Counted from the stretch's first letter, positions 1 through 13,983 are shown. The stretch is 64,000 nt of DNA from Alviniconcha marisindica (GCA_018857735.1 JABMCL010000693.1:32501-96500), one strand, 5' to 3'. The notes: a model not told the origin generated them from the letters alone. Program-made: numbers and translations.

Positions 1-89
1 GCACCAGAATGACTCCTGCATTAAGGTGGGCAGCGATGAGAGCCATTTTAATGTTTCATAATCGTGAGGGACAAAGTCACAAGACAGAT
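1..89 (-). repeat. SINE-1 family, truncated copy at the window edge
   Basis: Matches the middle of the copy at 35409-35721 (GACTCCTGCATTAAGGTGGG, then GACAAAGTCACAAGACAG). It is cut by the window start. No tRNA-like head is included. Confidence 0.65.
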
Positions 90-866
90 GGGCAGATGGT
101 AGCCTTGTACAAAGACTTAAGAGTTACTGTGATCTTCAGTGGGTGAAAATACTGAAGGGGAGATAATGATCTGACGTAGTAATCAGAAGTAAGTAATCTG
201 GAGTTTTACACCCACTACATCCACTACGGTTATATCAGGGCGATAGTAATCAGAAGACTGAAAAAGAGTTAAACATGAATATAACATAAATATACCAACA
301 ACAAAGAATAAAACATTTTTAAAAACATATTCGTTTGGGGGTCTTACCAGTCGCTTGTGCACAATTTTGCTAACAAGCAGATTTATCCTTTTACATATAT
401 ATATGCAGAACCATGCAATTCATTCAGTCAGTCCATTTCAATATGAAAAGCATAGAATAAAATAACATACACTTTATGTAACAGTCTTATAAATTCCCAA
501 GATAATGGGATGAAGTACACTTGCATAATTATACATGGGGGATGGGAGTGCCATGGAAGTGTTCGTGGGGGGTCAGCAGCAGTGTGAACACTTGTGAAAC
601 TCAATTGTTTAACACAGAGTTATCTCTCAGAAGGTACTGGCGGGGACCAAGATGCAATGAGGTGTGGGAAGACAGTGAACTATATCTAATGAGTAATGTT
701 ACACTGTCACCATCTGAATGATTGTACATTTAGATGGGCAGTGAGGCGAGTCCTTTTAATGTTTCATCAATTGTAGGGGAAAAGTCATAAACAGTGTCCA
801 TAAAACACTACTTTTGAACAGAGAGTTAAAGCAAACTCAAACCAGTGTCTGCTTACAAGCTTGGCA

Positions 867-1090
867 CATTACCACTAGGCCATACTGGTCCACTACACAC
901 AGCTGACTCTCACACCCATACACAGCACTGAAAATAAACACATTACCACTAGGCCATACTGGTCCACTACACACAGCTGACTCTCACACCCATACACAGC
1001 ACTGAAAATAAACACATTACCACTAGGCCATACTGGTCCACTACACACAGCTGACTCTCACACCCATACACAGCACTGAAAATAAACAGG
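867..1090. repeat. 74-bp tandem repeat, 3 copies
   Basis: Units start at 867, 941 and 1015 with CATTACCACTAGGCCATACT and end CACTGAAAATAAACA. The first bases match the tRNA-like head of the SINE-1 family in reverse, so the array probably grew from a SINE end (diverged copy at about 690-893). Confidence 0.75.
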
Positions 1091-2269
1091 TCACAATCAA
1101 AGCTTACCGATATGGAAATATAACCTTTACAGTCAGGTCCCTTGCATCTTACGGAAGTGCTTGCAAGTATCAACAGAAAATTCCAGTCCACATGTTTTAT
1201 TTTCTCTTGGGGGGGGGGGGATTGTTTTGTTCTGGTAAAGCACAAAGCACTCACTGTACAGATCAACCAAGGCACAACCATCGGTTTTCACCTTTGCACA
1301 CCACCTTCAGTGTACCCAAGGGTGGGTTAGATTTAGTGTGTGTAACTGCTTTCCTGCATATGCGTAAATGCATAATTATGCAGTGTACCTCCAGTGTTTA
1401 GGTGGCTGTATTTTGATTGCAAACAAAAACAAAAGTTTGTATGTAAGTGAATCCACACACACACACACACAGTCACATATGCAGACACAGACATACACCT
1501 GTTCACATGCACACAAAGAGAGAGAGACAGAGGGAGACACATACATGCACAAGGGGAAAAAAGAGAGAGACAGACACAAAAATGAAAGTCAAAAAAAGAT
1601 CTTCATCAACATTTATTTTCTACTGCCAATCCTAGGCATATAAATGACAGACCATAGAAACTTGGTCTAAAAGGTCAATTATTCCAAATGCTTTGCAGCC
1701 TATCTGTTCAGCCAACACACTGTTCAATAATCAAATGGCTTGACTGTTTCACATCAAACAGGCAGCCACCCTACACATATCTTCAACTAATCTCAGCTTC
1801 CATGATAAAAAGCCATGTACCATACCATTTCATTGCTCTTCTTGCACTTGGCACACACCAGTGGATTACAATTATGCAAATGACTTCATGTGCCACTACA
1901 AATCGGGCTTCAAAACTGATGGTGGTAAAAAATGAAGCATGATTATCTATAAACATGAAGATACGTAAGCTAATCAGTGAATCCCAAAGGGTGATCCCAC
2001 ATTTTTAAAATTTTAACAACAGGAAAAAGGATGCTTCTCTTCTTTTCCTTGTTTGTTTGGTCTTTCCAGGAAAGAACTGAACAGAAGAAGAAAGAAAAAA
2101 AGGGGGACTGAGAGACAAAGCTACCTTCCATATGGGTTTGATTAGAAAACAAATTTAACAAAAACAGACATGATCCCCACCTTAGTGGTACAAATGTTAT
2201 ACATCAATCAGCAAAATCAAACACAACCACACTATCAGACAGGAACTGTTGTACATGCACGCACTCTGT

Positions 2270-3007
2270 TTAACCTTCGCCGTACTTTGCTATAAAACTT
2301 TCTTCCAGTACACTGTGGGTGAAAATTCACCCATACTTTATATGACGATCACTTACACTATGTACGCAGTGGGTGAAAATTCACCCATGATTTTAACATA
2401 ATAATACTTGCACAGTGTACTTTGTGGGTGAAAATTCACCCATGACTTTATCATAGTAAGACTTTCACGGCGTACGTTGTGGGTGAAAATTCACCCATGA
2501 GTTTCACATAACAGACTACTTTGACGTATGTCGTGGGTGAATATTCACCGACAATAGGGGTTTCCTCTTTCATCCAATTTATGGCACAGCCACTACAATA
2601 CTTCACTCAGACACAGCGTTCATAGGGCTGAATCTGTTCCCTCAACTGGTTTGTTGGTTCTGTAGATCAGTCCACAATTATGTTCACCCTCTCTGTGAGC
2701 GTCAGTGTTTCTCTGGCGACCAAGCCACAATGTAGCGTAACTAGGAATTAGCTGAGAGACTGTTTTTACCAGTACATGTTTCCCTAGGGCAGGTAAAGTC
2801 GCTGGTACAAGCATATACCGCGTCAAATCTGTATGTTTTTTTTATTATTTAAATTTTTTGTATTTCACAAACATACACAATCTTCCGCAAGCACAAGGGG
2901 GAAAAGGTAGTTGACAAAGTCAAGAAATTTCCATTTCGTAATACAAATATTTATTGAGTTACGAATTTTTAAGTGAATTTTCACCCACCGCGTACAGCGA
3001 AGGTTAA
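2270..3007. mobile_element. piggyBac-type non-autonomous element, TTAA flanks, amplified subterminal repeats
   Basis: A 730-bp body (2274-3003) is flanked on both sides by TTAA, the piggyBac target site. The ends are inverted: CCTTCGCCGTAC on the left and its complement, with one mismatch, on the right. Next to the left end are five units of about 55 bp, with the core GGGTGAAAATTCACCC starting at 2317, 2371, 2426, 2481 and 2535. Each is preceded by a GTAC- or GTAT-like stretch as in the terminal repeat. The right end carries the same module once, inverted. No transposase frame is present. It lies about 400 bp past the cytochrome b5 stop, perhaps in its 3' UTR. Confidence 0.8.
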
Positions 3008-3409
3008 ACGTCTCCCATCATACCATAACAGAACAATGTACTTGCACAAGTCACTCTGTCAACAGCTGTTGTAGCGAAATCAAAGAAACTGTCACATTTT
3101 TTTTTAAATCCCATCTCTGCTTACCGATTTTGAATCAGACCCAACAGTATACAATACAATGCAGACCTTTCTGAACAAACCACTCTAATCACTGGGCTAT
3201 AAATAAATACATCAGAATAATTGGGGTCTGAGATACGCTGCAACAGTACATGAATGGTGTTATGCTTCCACAACTCTCTTATGCTTATACAGCTCGACAC
3301 AGCAAATGTACAAATCTTGCCACGAACTGAAAAAGGATTCTTGACCACAAAATGCTTGCCATTGCAGCTGATGTTAAGATGGGACAACAGTGCTGAAGCC
3401 CTGGGTTGC

Positions 3410-6400
3410 CTAGCTGGATGGTGACATGATGAAGCGATAGGCTAAAGCAGCCATCAGAGCGATGCCCAAAGGAATCAACCACCCAGTCCAGCCACTGCAG
3501 ACAAACAAAACAAGTTTCATTACAAAAGGTTCAGCAGTTCAGAAGATGGGCAAATATCAGCAGACATTTTAAAGCATTTGCTCTGACCTTGACCTTGAAC
3601 ACAGCAATCCAATACACTGGACATTTTGGACTATGATGATCTGCCATCAAACTAAGTTTGGTTGCCAAAAAATAATATATGTAAAAAAAAATAAAAAAAT
3701 CATGAGTCCAGAAGATATTGTACATGCAGAAACAGTCATATTTTGATTATAATACAATTCTTCACCATGACCTTGACGACAACAACCCAATTTGTTTGCA
3801 CCACCACAGCAAGTTTGGTTACGAAAGGCTCAGCAGTTCACAAGATAATTTCTGGACAAAGGCCTGGACACATGGACAAAAGGACATGATGATTCTAGTA
3901 TGCCCCACCCCTCCCTCCCCAACTTTGTTACTGAGAATATAATCAGAACCTCTTGAGAGTTTAGGAGAAAGCAAATGTTCACTGTAGTGTTGAGGTGCAT
4001 TTATCTTGCATACTCTTGCATGCCACAACTGACTTGCTCTGTGCTAGAATAGCCTGACCTCACAACACTAATACTACTACTAATAATAATAATGGAAATT
4101 TGTAAAGCGCCTACCATGTGGCTCAAAGTGCTGAACAAGCATAGTATAACACACATAATGTACATCGAGATGGAAATGTTATCAGATATAAAAATGTGTA
4201 CATATATATAAGAAAAAGGAAAAACCTAACACATAATGCAGACAAGTCATTGAAAGAAAGAAAAAAACTCAACCAAACAGCTTCATTCAACTTCTTCTTA
4301 CTCTTTCCCCTCTGCTCTTTTGTTGCATTTTAACGGAGGAAGCACACCCCTTTCTAAGAAGATGAACTACATATACATGTGATTGCTTTCAATTCCCCCG
4401 CCACTTGGGCAGCCACAGTCTGTCTGGAGAGCAACTTATGCCACAGGCTCCTGATCATTTTGTTACTTCCATTCACACATTTATAAAAAATAAAAATAAA
4501 ATTTAAAACACAGCAGAGATAGATGCAAAATGCCATACTAATTACTATTAACAGGCAAAGTTTCTCACAGACCACATTTATGGGGCCCAAGTAACTCAAA
4601 GGTTTCTGACATGACCCAATGGCCAGATGGCAAGCCCAACACAGATCATGACTGAGGCTGACTTTTTGAGATTTTTTCTTTTCTTTTTAATGAAAGTAAA
4701 AAATAAAACAGTTGAATGACAAAATATTACCTGGACTTTTGTTCCCTTCCAAGAGGTCCTGTATTGGCCTGCAAATGTAGAGAACAACACAATCAGATAC
4801 ATGAGAGGGAAGAGGAGGGTAAAGTATTTAATTGTGTGCATGCAATGTGAGTGTACCCACATGTGCATTATGAAGGAGTGAGAGAAGAAAAAGAAAAGAA
4901 AAAAAGAAAAAACAAACTCAGAGAGCAAAAAAGACACTTATGCCCAGTAAGCGCAAGAGACTGAGAACATGAGAGATCAAGGAAGCACAAGAGAAAGCAG
5001 AACAGACTTCAAGAGTGCCAGACAAACATTCAGAGATTAGAGAAAGACTTAAGACAAATAAATGACTGCAACTTGGGATAAGAGACTCTTTCGGTGGGAG
5101 ACAGAGCTGGAGAGCAACAGTGATTCAGTCTTAAGAGAGAGAGTGAGAGAGAGGTGGTGGTGGTGGTGGTGACAAATACCAATTTCTTAGTCATATGGTT
5201 CTCATTTCAAGTTGGTCCCATCTAACGGTGATCCCAAAGAAAACTTTTCAATGGTAAGATCTCACAGCAACTGGTACTACTTGAGTTCTGTTAAAAACAA
5301 GACACGTTGCACTACAACATCGTACTGGCCTCTGGCCACCCTCTGACAGATGAGCTTCAGCCAGTCAGTGCCTGTGTGCAAACACCCCCCCTATGACCAG
5401 CCCATGGGCTCTTCAAGTACCATTGTAATGTCAACAAAGCATATGCCCGTGCCATTTTTAAAAACAATCATCAACTCATCAAGCACCCTGGTTGAGCACC
5501 CAAGCGTGCAGTTCAAAGCACTAGTCTGAACAGGTGGTTTACTCTGTTTGCCTAACTGGGCAGAGCCACCTGGCTAAAAGCCAGAGGTTAATTGCTCTCC
5601 AATGGAGTGCACTTAACAATATATCTGCAATGGGTGAGAGCAATGATCTGGGTGCTAAACCTTCTGCTATTCATGCTGGTTGTTTGTTTCATGTCCAAAG
5701 GCCCTTCATGCTGTCCTTTGTGTTCGTGGGTTGTGTATGCTCTCCTTTATGTCAAGTATGTTGTCTTCTCTTTATGTCCCCAGGCTGTGCACACTGTCCT
5801 ATGTTTCTGGGCTGTGCATACTCACACTGCCCCACATGTTCACAGGCTGAGCATGCTGCCCTTTCTGACATGTTCACAGGCTGTGCATACTCTTTTTTTT
5901 ATGTTTGTGGATTTAGTATATTGTCCTTTCTTACATGTTTATGGGCTGTACATGCTGTCCTTTCCTATGTGTGTGGGCTCTGCAAACTGTCCGCTTGTAT
6001 GTTCATAGGCTGAGCATACTGAGGAGCAAGCAACACAGCCTACCTTTTAACCAGCGCACAGCAAACATGGAGTGAGTTGTACTGTGTATCTTTTAACCAG
6101 CACACTGCAATCAAGGAGTTATACAGCCTACCTTTTAACTAGCACACAGCAAACAAGGAGTGTGTTATTGGGCGGTTCAGTGAAGCTGGTTTGCACCAGT
6201 GAATGCCCTTTGTAATCGTTCGCGCAAGAAGTCACAAGAGGTCACAGCATCACTTCTGAGACAGCGTTGCTTCACACTGTGTATAACAATGGAAGTTGAA
6301 CCTAGAATTGCGAAGCAGTACAAATGCCAATACTGTTGCAGTTGCAAAAATTACCAGGGAAAGGGGATGGAGGGTGGAAAAAAAGTGTCTTTGCATCATT

Positions 6401-9400
6401 TTGGGGCTGACCAGAAGATTGTGAGTTCATGGAAAAAATGCGTTTTGGGGCATACTATATAGCATGAGCAACAAGTTATTGCTTGTTGCCAGACACACAT
6501 TCTGACTACAGGCCTCCGAAAATGTTTTTAAAGTTGGCGGTGTAAAATTCACAAATTCACTGTCACCGCCTTCCACTATGAAGTGAGTACACACCAGAAG
6601 TAAAAGCAGCCAAGGGACTTAAGCGATGCCGGGCAAAAGTCAAGGTAGTTAACAACCCCACCTGAACTGCCCAATACAGCCTACCTTTTAACCAGCACAC
6701 AGATATATATATGTACAGCCTACCTTAAGACAAACAGCAGCCTACCTGGTAAGATTTGCCTGACTGGTCATCCTGCAAACGGCCAAAAAATGCATTTAAA
6801 ATGTCAGTCAAACTTGTATCATCCGACACACCACAACATAAAAATGGCAACAAGTGAACAAGATTTATGTTTCCTATATTTTCACTCACACACACACACA
6901 CAGGAAACGGAGAAGAAGGGGGGGGGGGAGGGGGGAATAACAAAACATGCTGTAAACACATTAGACAGAGTCACTTGCAATAAAAATAATTAATATACTG
7001 CGAGTCGACACACCAATTCCAAAAATACTTGTAAGAAAAGCCAACACCCAGTCAACTCATTCACACTGACATGTGTAAAGTATAACATAAGTTACTTTTT
7101 TTTCTTATCCCATTTAAAGCAGGAGGATACAGAGTGCATGCATATGTGTGTGTGTGTGTGGGGGGGGGGGGTTGCTCAGAGAGACAGGACAAAACAAGAA
7201 TGAAGTAGTTCAATCAATATTGCATCCAACTTACTGCATGCAATTCTCCTATCAAGTAATCCTTCATCAGGTCCCTTGCATCTGTGGAATGGCCAACATC
7301 TTCAAAGGCTTCAGTAGCATCACCTCCTGCAAAAGACAAAGACAGTCAATAAATTACAAAGCAGCTCACATTCATTTTCCAAAATATAAAACCATGTATT
7401 TTTGTTCCTTGTTTCAAATGTAATCTGCACAAAGATATATATGTCGGAGAATAACCTTTCATCAAATTTGGACGGATTTGTTTGAATCACACGTTTGCCT
7501 AAAAATCTGAGTGTTGTATGCCCATGAAAGAAATTTAATTCTGATGTTTCTGCACATTTGTAGGAACTGTGAAACTGCATTAATCAATTGCTTAATTGTG
7601 CTTATAATATTTATTTGTGGTATTGTCGTATTTATTTGTGTTTGTAGTATAGCAAGGACTGGCTGTTAGGTAGGTCCAAATGGCCCTTTTGTTTGAATCG
7701 CACATTTGCCTAAAAATTTGAGTGTTTTATATATGTATGCCCCTGAAAGAAATTTAATTCTGATGTTTCTCTGCACAGTTGTAGGAACTGTGAAACTGCT
7801 TTAGCTCTCAACAGTTCTTGTGATTTTGACACTTTTGTACATATTCTCTATGAATGTTTTTCAAGTGCTCAAAGAAGTTATACCTAAGGATAAAAATGCA
7901 TTTGTAATATATCAAAATGTGCAGAAATGGATGGGCTTTTAAATTCAAGTTTTGTTTTATAAATTGCGTTATCTAATGTGTTGTCATGTGACTTTCACTG
8001 TGTTACTAAAAATTGAAACTGCCACGCACATTCACTCATTCGTTTTTCATAAAGAACAAAAAAATCAGGATATCAGTCCTAGTTCAACAGCAGCTGATTA
8101 TTATTGAACAAGAACCATTGCCCCATCAAACAAGCCAAGTTTCACACATGTAAGTCAATATTTATAGATTTTATGCTCCAGAAATGGAAGCTTACCAAAA
8201 TCAATTTCACCACACCACATGAAAATATCACCTATAAAGGCAGTAATAAGGCTGATGCTCAACACCACAAGGCTCATAGTTCAGGAGCTGTGTGAGAGTC
8301 GAGGTGGCCATCCTCAGCTGTCCATCCTAACGAGCCTTCTGGTTTCTGTGGACGTAAAGAATTATTGAACCGTGCTTCGGCATTGGTCACAACTTGTCCC
8401 TAATATGTCAACTGACATCTGAGGACATTAAGCATCACTTCTTTATCATCATCACCACAAGGCATAGTTCAGGAGCTGTGTGAGAGTCAAGGTGGCCGTC
8501 CTGGGCTGTCCGTCCTAACGAGCCTTCTGGTTTCCGTGGATGTAAAGCTATATTGAACCATGCTTCGGCATTGGTCTCAGCTTGTCCCTAATATGTCAAC
8601 TGACATCTGAGGACATTAAGCAACACTACCTACCTACCACAAGGCATAGTTCAGGAGCTGTGTGAGAGTCAAGGTGGCCGTCCTGGGCTGTCCATCCTAA
8701 CGAACCTTCTGGTTTCTGTGGACGTAAAGCTATACTGAACCATGCTTCGGCATTGGTCTCAGCTTGTCCCTAATATGTCAACTGACATCTGAGGACATTA
8801 AGCATCACTTCATCATCATCATCACCACAAGGCACATAGTTCAGGAGCTGTGTGAGAGTCGAGGTGGCCGTCCTGGGCTGTCCGTCCTAACAAGCCTTCC
8901 GGTTTCCGTGGACGTAAAGCTATATTGAACCTTGCTTCGGCATTGGTCACAGCTTGTCCCTAATATGTCAAATGACATCTGAGGACATTAAGCATCACTT
9001 CATCACCACAAAGCATAGTTCAGGAGCTGTGTGAGAGTCGAGGTGGCCGTCCTGAGCTGTCCATCCTAACGAGCCTTCTGGTTTCCGTGGACGTAAAGAA
9101 TTATTGAACCGTGCTTCGGCATTGGTCACAACTTGTCCCTAATATGTCAACTGACATCTGAGGACATTAAGCATCACTTCATCATCATCATCACCACAAG
9201 GCAATATGCAACAGATATTACATTTGTTATAACACTGACATGTTTTCACAGTCCCTGGAATCACAAACAGATTTCATAATGTTCAAACATGGCAACCATT
9301 GAAAATGGAGAGCAACATACGCACACACATTACAGTGAATTACACTAACACTCATGAAAACTGAGCAGACAGTTTTTATCACTCTGGAAACACAGGCAAG

Positions 9401-12400
9401 TCTCATAACCCGTACATTTGACATTTGTTTTCTGCTCTGTTTCTCTTTGTAACATTTTTTACAATTTTTTCTTTCCTTGGTCATAACAGGGATAATAGAA
9501 TGCATTGTGAACACATGGTTTTTTTTAAACAGGAGGAACATCAGCATGTACATCAAGATCTGCAAGCTGCCTAATCAACTCTGTTGTAAAGTCTAGCTGT
9601 CCCTGTCTGTCAGGTCTTTGTAGTTCTGGTGTATCTGCATGCTACTTTCTGGAATCTTCTAACAAGATAAATGCATTCACACGTGCAATATCAAGAAAGT
9701 GGTAAAAGAGAGTTTTCCACCATTTATTTGTTTTATGCAATGTGTTATATACTATGAACTATACTCATGTACATCAAAAGACCAATAAAGTGATAAAGCT
9801 CTTCAGGGTAGGTGTTACTCCATGACTGGTAGAGGGAAGGTTTCTGGGGCCCAACAGTATTTGCATAATCATTTGTGTAAGTATACAACATGCCTATCAG
9901 GCAAGGGGTAAAAAAAAGGTCCTCGATGTAGACACCAGGTGGATGAGCAGGGCAGAAGGGGGGCAGGGGGTTCCTTGTCCCCCGAGTCCTGCATGTTGTA
10001 GCCTTGGTCTCTGTAAGTGTAACAAAGTAAAATTTGAAATGTAAAAACACTTGTGCAATGGCATTCTTGTTCTATAAAAGAAGAAGGAAATTGAGAGTGT
10101 AAAATGGCACATAAATCTAAGTCACTAACCTAACTGTCACGAGCACAAGCTATGTTTGACTGATGGACTAGACCTGAAACATAGAACAAGGTTCAAAGGT
10201 CAATCTCGCCTAGCCATTCGTTTCTGTAAATTTCACAGGTGAAATCTTTCAGGTCATACTGTTCGGGTTTTGAAAACCGAAGCAGCAAGCATAAATATCA
10301 GTTCCAGTACTATAATGTTGTAGTTTTTGATGAGAACACAAAGAAATGTCATGATTTCACTGAGAGACGAGTGTAAACAAAGTACTTACACCACTGAAGG
10401 CCAGGTGCCCGTCGAGTTGGATCTAAAATCCAGGTCCGCCGTCATTGTCATCATCTCCGCTCACCTGCTCTTCGTCCAAGACCTCCTCATCTGAACTATC
10501 ATATGGCACTTCACTGTCTGAAGACTCATCAGAACTCATTTTTGCCAAATATACGCTCGCACTGTGTACGCTGAACTCAAACAAAATCGAAAACGGCGGC
10601 AAAAGGGAAAATGCTGCATGACACATCTGCGTTGTGTAATTTTAATAAAAAAATAATCTAAATGATGTCATTTTGCACACAAACTGCCCAGACTGAGTTT
10701 CTTTGATGTATTTCTCACAGAAAAATACTAGGTTCGGTTTTTTTAACTGCTAAAATGGCAAGTTTGTCCATCGATCACCGGTGATCAAAATTCAAGGGAA
10801 AGAACTGCAAGAAGTTAATCAATTGCTTAATTGTGCTTATAATATTTGTTTGTGGTATTGTCGTGTTTATTTGAGTTTGTAGTATATATAGCAAGGACTG
10901 GCTGTTAGATAGGTCCAAATGGACCTAATGCTACTATCCTTGAGTATTAAAGTTTTTGAGTTCAGTGGAAATCATCAGTGGTCATTTGAAAATCCATTTT
11001 TGTCTTAACTGGATCCTTTGGACAGGATTCTGTTCTTCTGCTGTGTGCGCAGACGTAATATTTTCCAAGCAAAGCTTCATTTCTTAGTTACCTAAGGCAA
11101 TAAAAGTGAACAGTACATAAATGGGTTCTTATTGTTGTTTTTATTTCAGTTTAAAGGTGGCAGTAAGTAAGCAACTTGATGTTTTACGTCCAGTCAACCA
11201 ATAAAATGGAGGGAAGGGAGAAAATCTCACCTGCTTGTTCTAGTAAAACTTCTTCACCTCCAGGATGCTGAAAAAAAGAAAAGAAAAGAAAGTCAATGTC
11301 AAAACAAATTCGGGGGGGGGGGAAGTAGTCAGTCAAAATAATAGCTGATTCACCTGACTGATCACTGACTTTGTTTTCTGTATAGATTTACTATTTAAAC
11401 TGGTACAATACCAGCAATTACTGTTAACACAAACCTGACCGTGGTACACAGGAAGGTCACCTGAACAAAGTGCGTAAGAAGCAACCACTCAGCAGTTAAA
11501 CTAAATCATAATGACAGCACGCAGCACTTTATCTGTGACCTGTTTAAGATTACAGTCAACTAGACCCTACTATGACCAAAATATGCTGAATTATATGGTC
11601 TTACTTGCTGTGGTTTCATGTAACTTAGGCAATCATGCTTTAGTATACAGAAAGATTTTCAGCATGAGGTTAATGTTTATGGGTAGGCATGAACACATCA
11701 GATGTAGTATGGCATTGGACACTGGTCAATAACTGATTGACAGCCTAAAATGTCTGATTACTTAAGTTATTGCAGGAGGCAAACAAATGTCCCATTCATT
11801 TCTGTTTGAGGCAGTCAATGTCTGCTTTAACCTGGACCCACACCCCAAGCAGAGGATAATGGCAGTCATTATTCTTTGCCTCTAATGTGTCTCACACCCC
11901 GAGTCAAAGTCAGACCACATGCTCTTCAACCTGGTCAGTACTTTGAAAGTTTTGAAAACAAAAATCACTGTCTGCTATGGACTTGAGCAAGGCTGAGAAA
12001 AACAGTACACTGTCACTGGTCCATGCAACTAGGTGTCTGAAAGAGCATCATTCTCACTCAGTCACTGGCTATGAAAACTGATTAGTAACTGTCAACAGTA
12101 AAGCTTTTTGAAACTTCCCAACTGAAAGCGGCTGTCATCAAGATGACCCAATTTAACCATATCTTTTTATTCTTTGCACAAAAGTAATAGCATGTTAAGG
12201 GAGGATAAAATAAAAGGCATACAGATCTTAGACAGCAAATTTAAACTTAGTCACATTGCAGATGACTGTCACAAATGCAGTAAGGCATTTAGAGAGGTCA
12301 TATACGGTATAACAGGGTGCAGTTGTTATAGTATTACAGTGAAGTTTTGAAGCAGGGTTTGGTCAAGTAAAACGTGAAATGCGTGAAGCACGAGATTTTA

Positions 12401-13943
12401 GTGCAGGCTTAACTGAGTTGTTTTAACCGGCTGGACATCAAGTTGATCGGCCGTAGAACGGGACAGTACCCTCTAGCAGCATACGAAGGAAGACGTGGGT
12501 GGACTGTCGGGCTCTTTAGCTGTTAAGCTTGGAAGCTTCGGACATATCGTCAGAAGGTATTTATTGTTTATTGAATACTGTTTAACGGGAAGTCAGTATT
12601 GAGCAAAGATGAAACATTTTAAATTATGATAGATGTTGTAAATTTATTTGGTTCAGATGAATCAAAGTTATTTAATGAATTATGTTTGGAAGAAACATGG
12701 CAAGAAGTATACAAAGATTATGTGTAAATTAAGGATATAAGGTGGAGAGAATGCGAGAGTAGAGAATGAAGTGGAGAAATGATTACTGGGGAAAAAAACT
12801 AGTAAGAAATATTGTGTTTATCACAGTTTGTGGAGCTGGGGTTTCGGCGATCTCTAGTCCGGAAGGGATGGGGCCGAATCCTGTAGAAGACAGAGGACAG
12901 CACCAGGAAGGGTGGCTGTATTGACTGAATGGCGCCAGAAGGGAGTGCACTGTTTAGCACCCGATGAGACGACCTAGTGAGTGAGTGAGCATGTGATGTC
13001 TTTGGCTGTTTTGGGTAACTGTTGTGTTACCACTGTGCCTGTGTCTGCGTCGTGGGATTTTTCCATCTTCGTCGTCATCATATTGTAATCAGAGGATTAC
13101 AATGTTGGTGTCTCTGTAATGTATATATATAACTCCAGAGTTGAGAGACATGTAGGCAGGGCGGTACGTCTACTGAAGGTATCGGACGACGAGTTGGGTT
13201 TGCAAGGTGAAGTGGGCTTGAAGTCATTAGAATATTTATAATGGTCTTGCGTGACTGATTTATTGATAATGCAAACACCTGAGTGATTGTGGCCATGTTG
13301 TGTATTGTAATGTAATCATTGTCAAACTGTTGTAAATATATGGGTAATTAATTAATAATGATATCTCTCTCTCTCTCTATATATATATATTTCTGAGTTA
13401 TGTCCAGTGTGTAACGAGTCATTCTTGTCCTTACAAAAGCACTTTTGACAATGATACCCTGCTTACTTTGGAAGGTTACAGTAAATCACATGAAATTTTT
13501 TGGAGTTTTGAGAAGATTCAAAATAAATTGGGTATAATTATCTGAATATATATTTATAGTAATTATACTTAGCAAAAAATAATAAAATACTTTATTTTAC
13601 TTTATCTTTTTTACAAAAAAAATCTTAAAACATGCATTATTTCCGCAAACTGGGGCATGTATAGCCATTACAAAGCAAAGAACAAAGAATAAAATATAGT
13701 CAAAACAAATCACTCCACGCACACACACACACACTATCAGTAATTTAGCTTGAAGCTGAAGAGGTAAAATTTTAGAGATAATTTGAAAAATAAAAGTGTG
13801 TGACTGATGACCTAATAAGTATGTAAGGGAGTGTTCCAGAAGGTGTACCATAAGAAAAAGACATCTGCTCTGGCAAGTGCATGCACACTTCAATATTAAC
13901 ATGACACAACAAGCATCTACAAGGTGGTTGTGGTGCTGGTGCA

Positions 13944-13983
<40 letters not shown>

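Noticed and set aside
5534..6013. Two overlapping open frames of about 140-160 codons, Cys-rich
   Set aside because: They lie on a degenerate 40-bp tandem repeat inside a cytochrome b5 intron; the cysteines come from the repeated TGT/TGC words.
12920..12950. Primer-binding-site-like TGGCGCCAGAAGGGAGTG suggesting an LTR retroelement
   Set aside because: No TG...CA bounded LTR pair, no polypurine tract and no gag-pol frame were found nearby.
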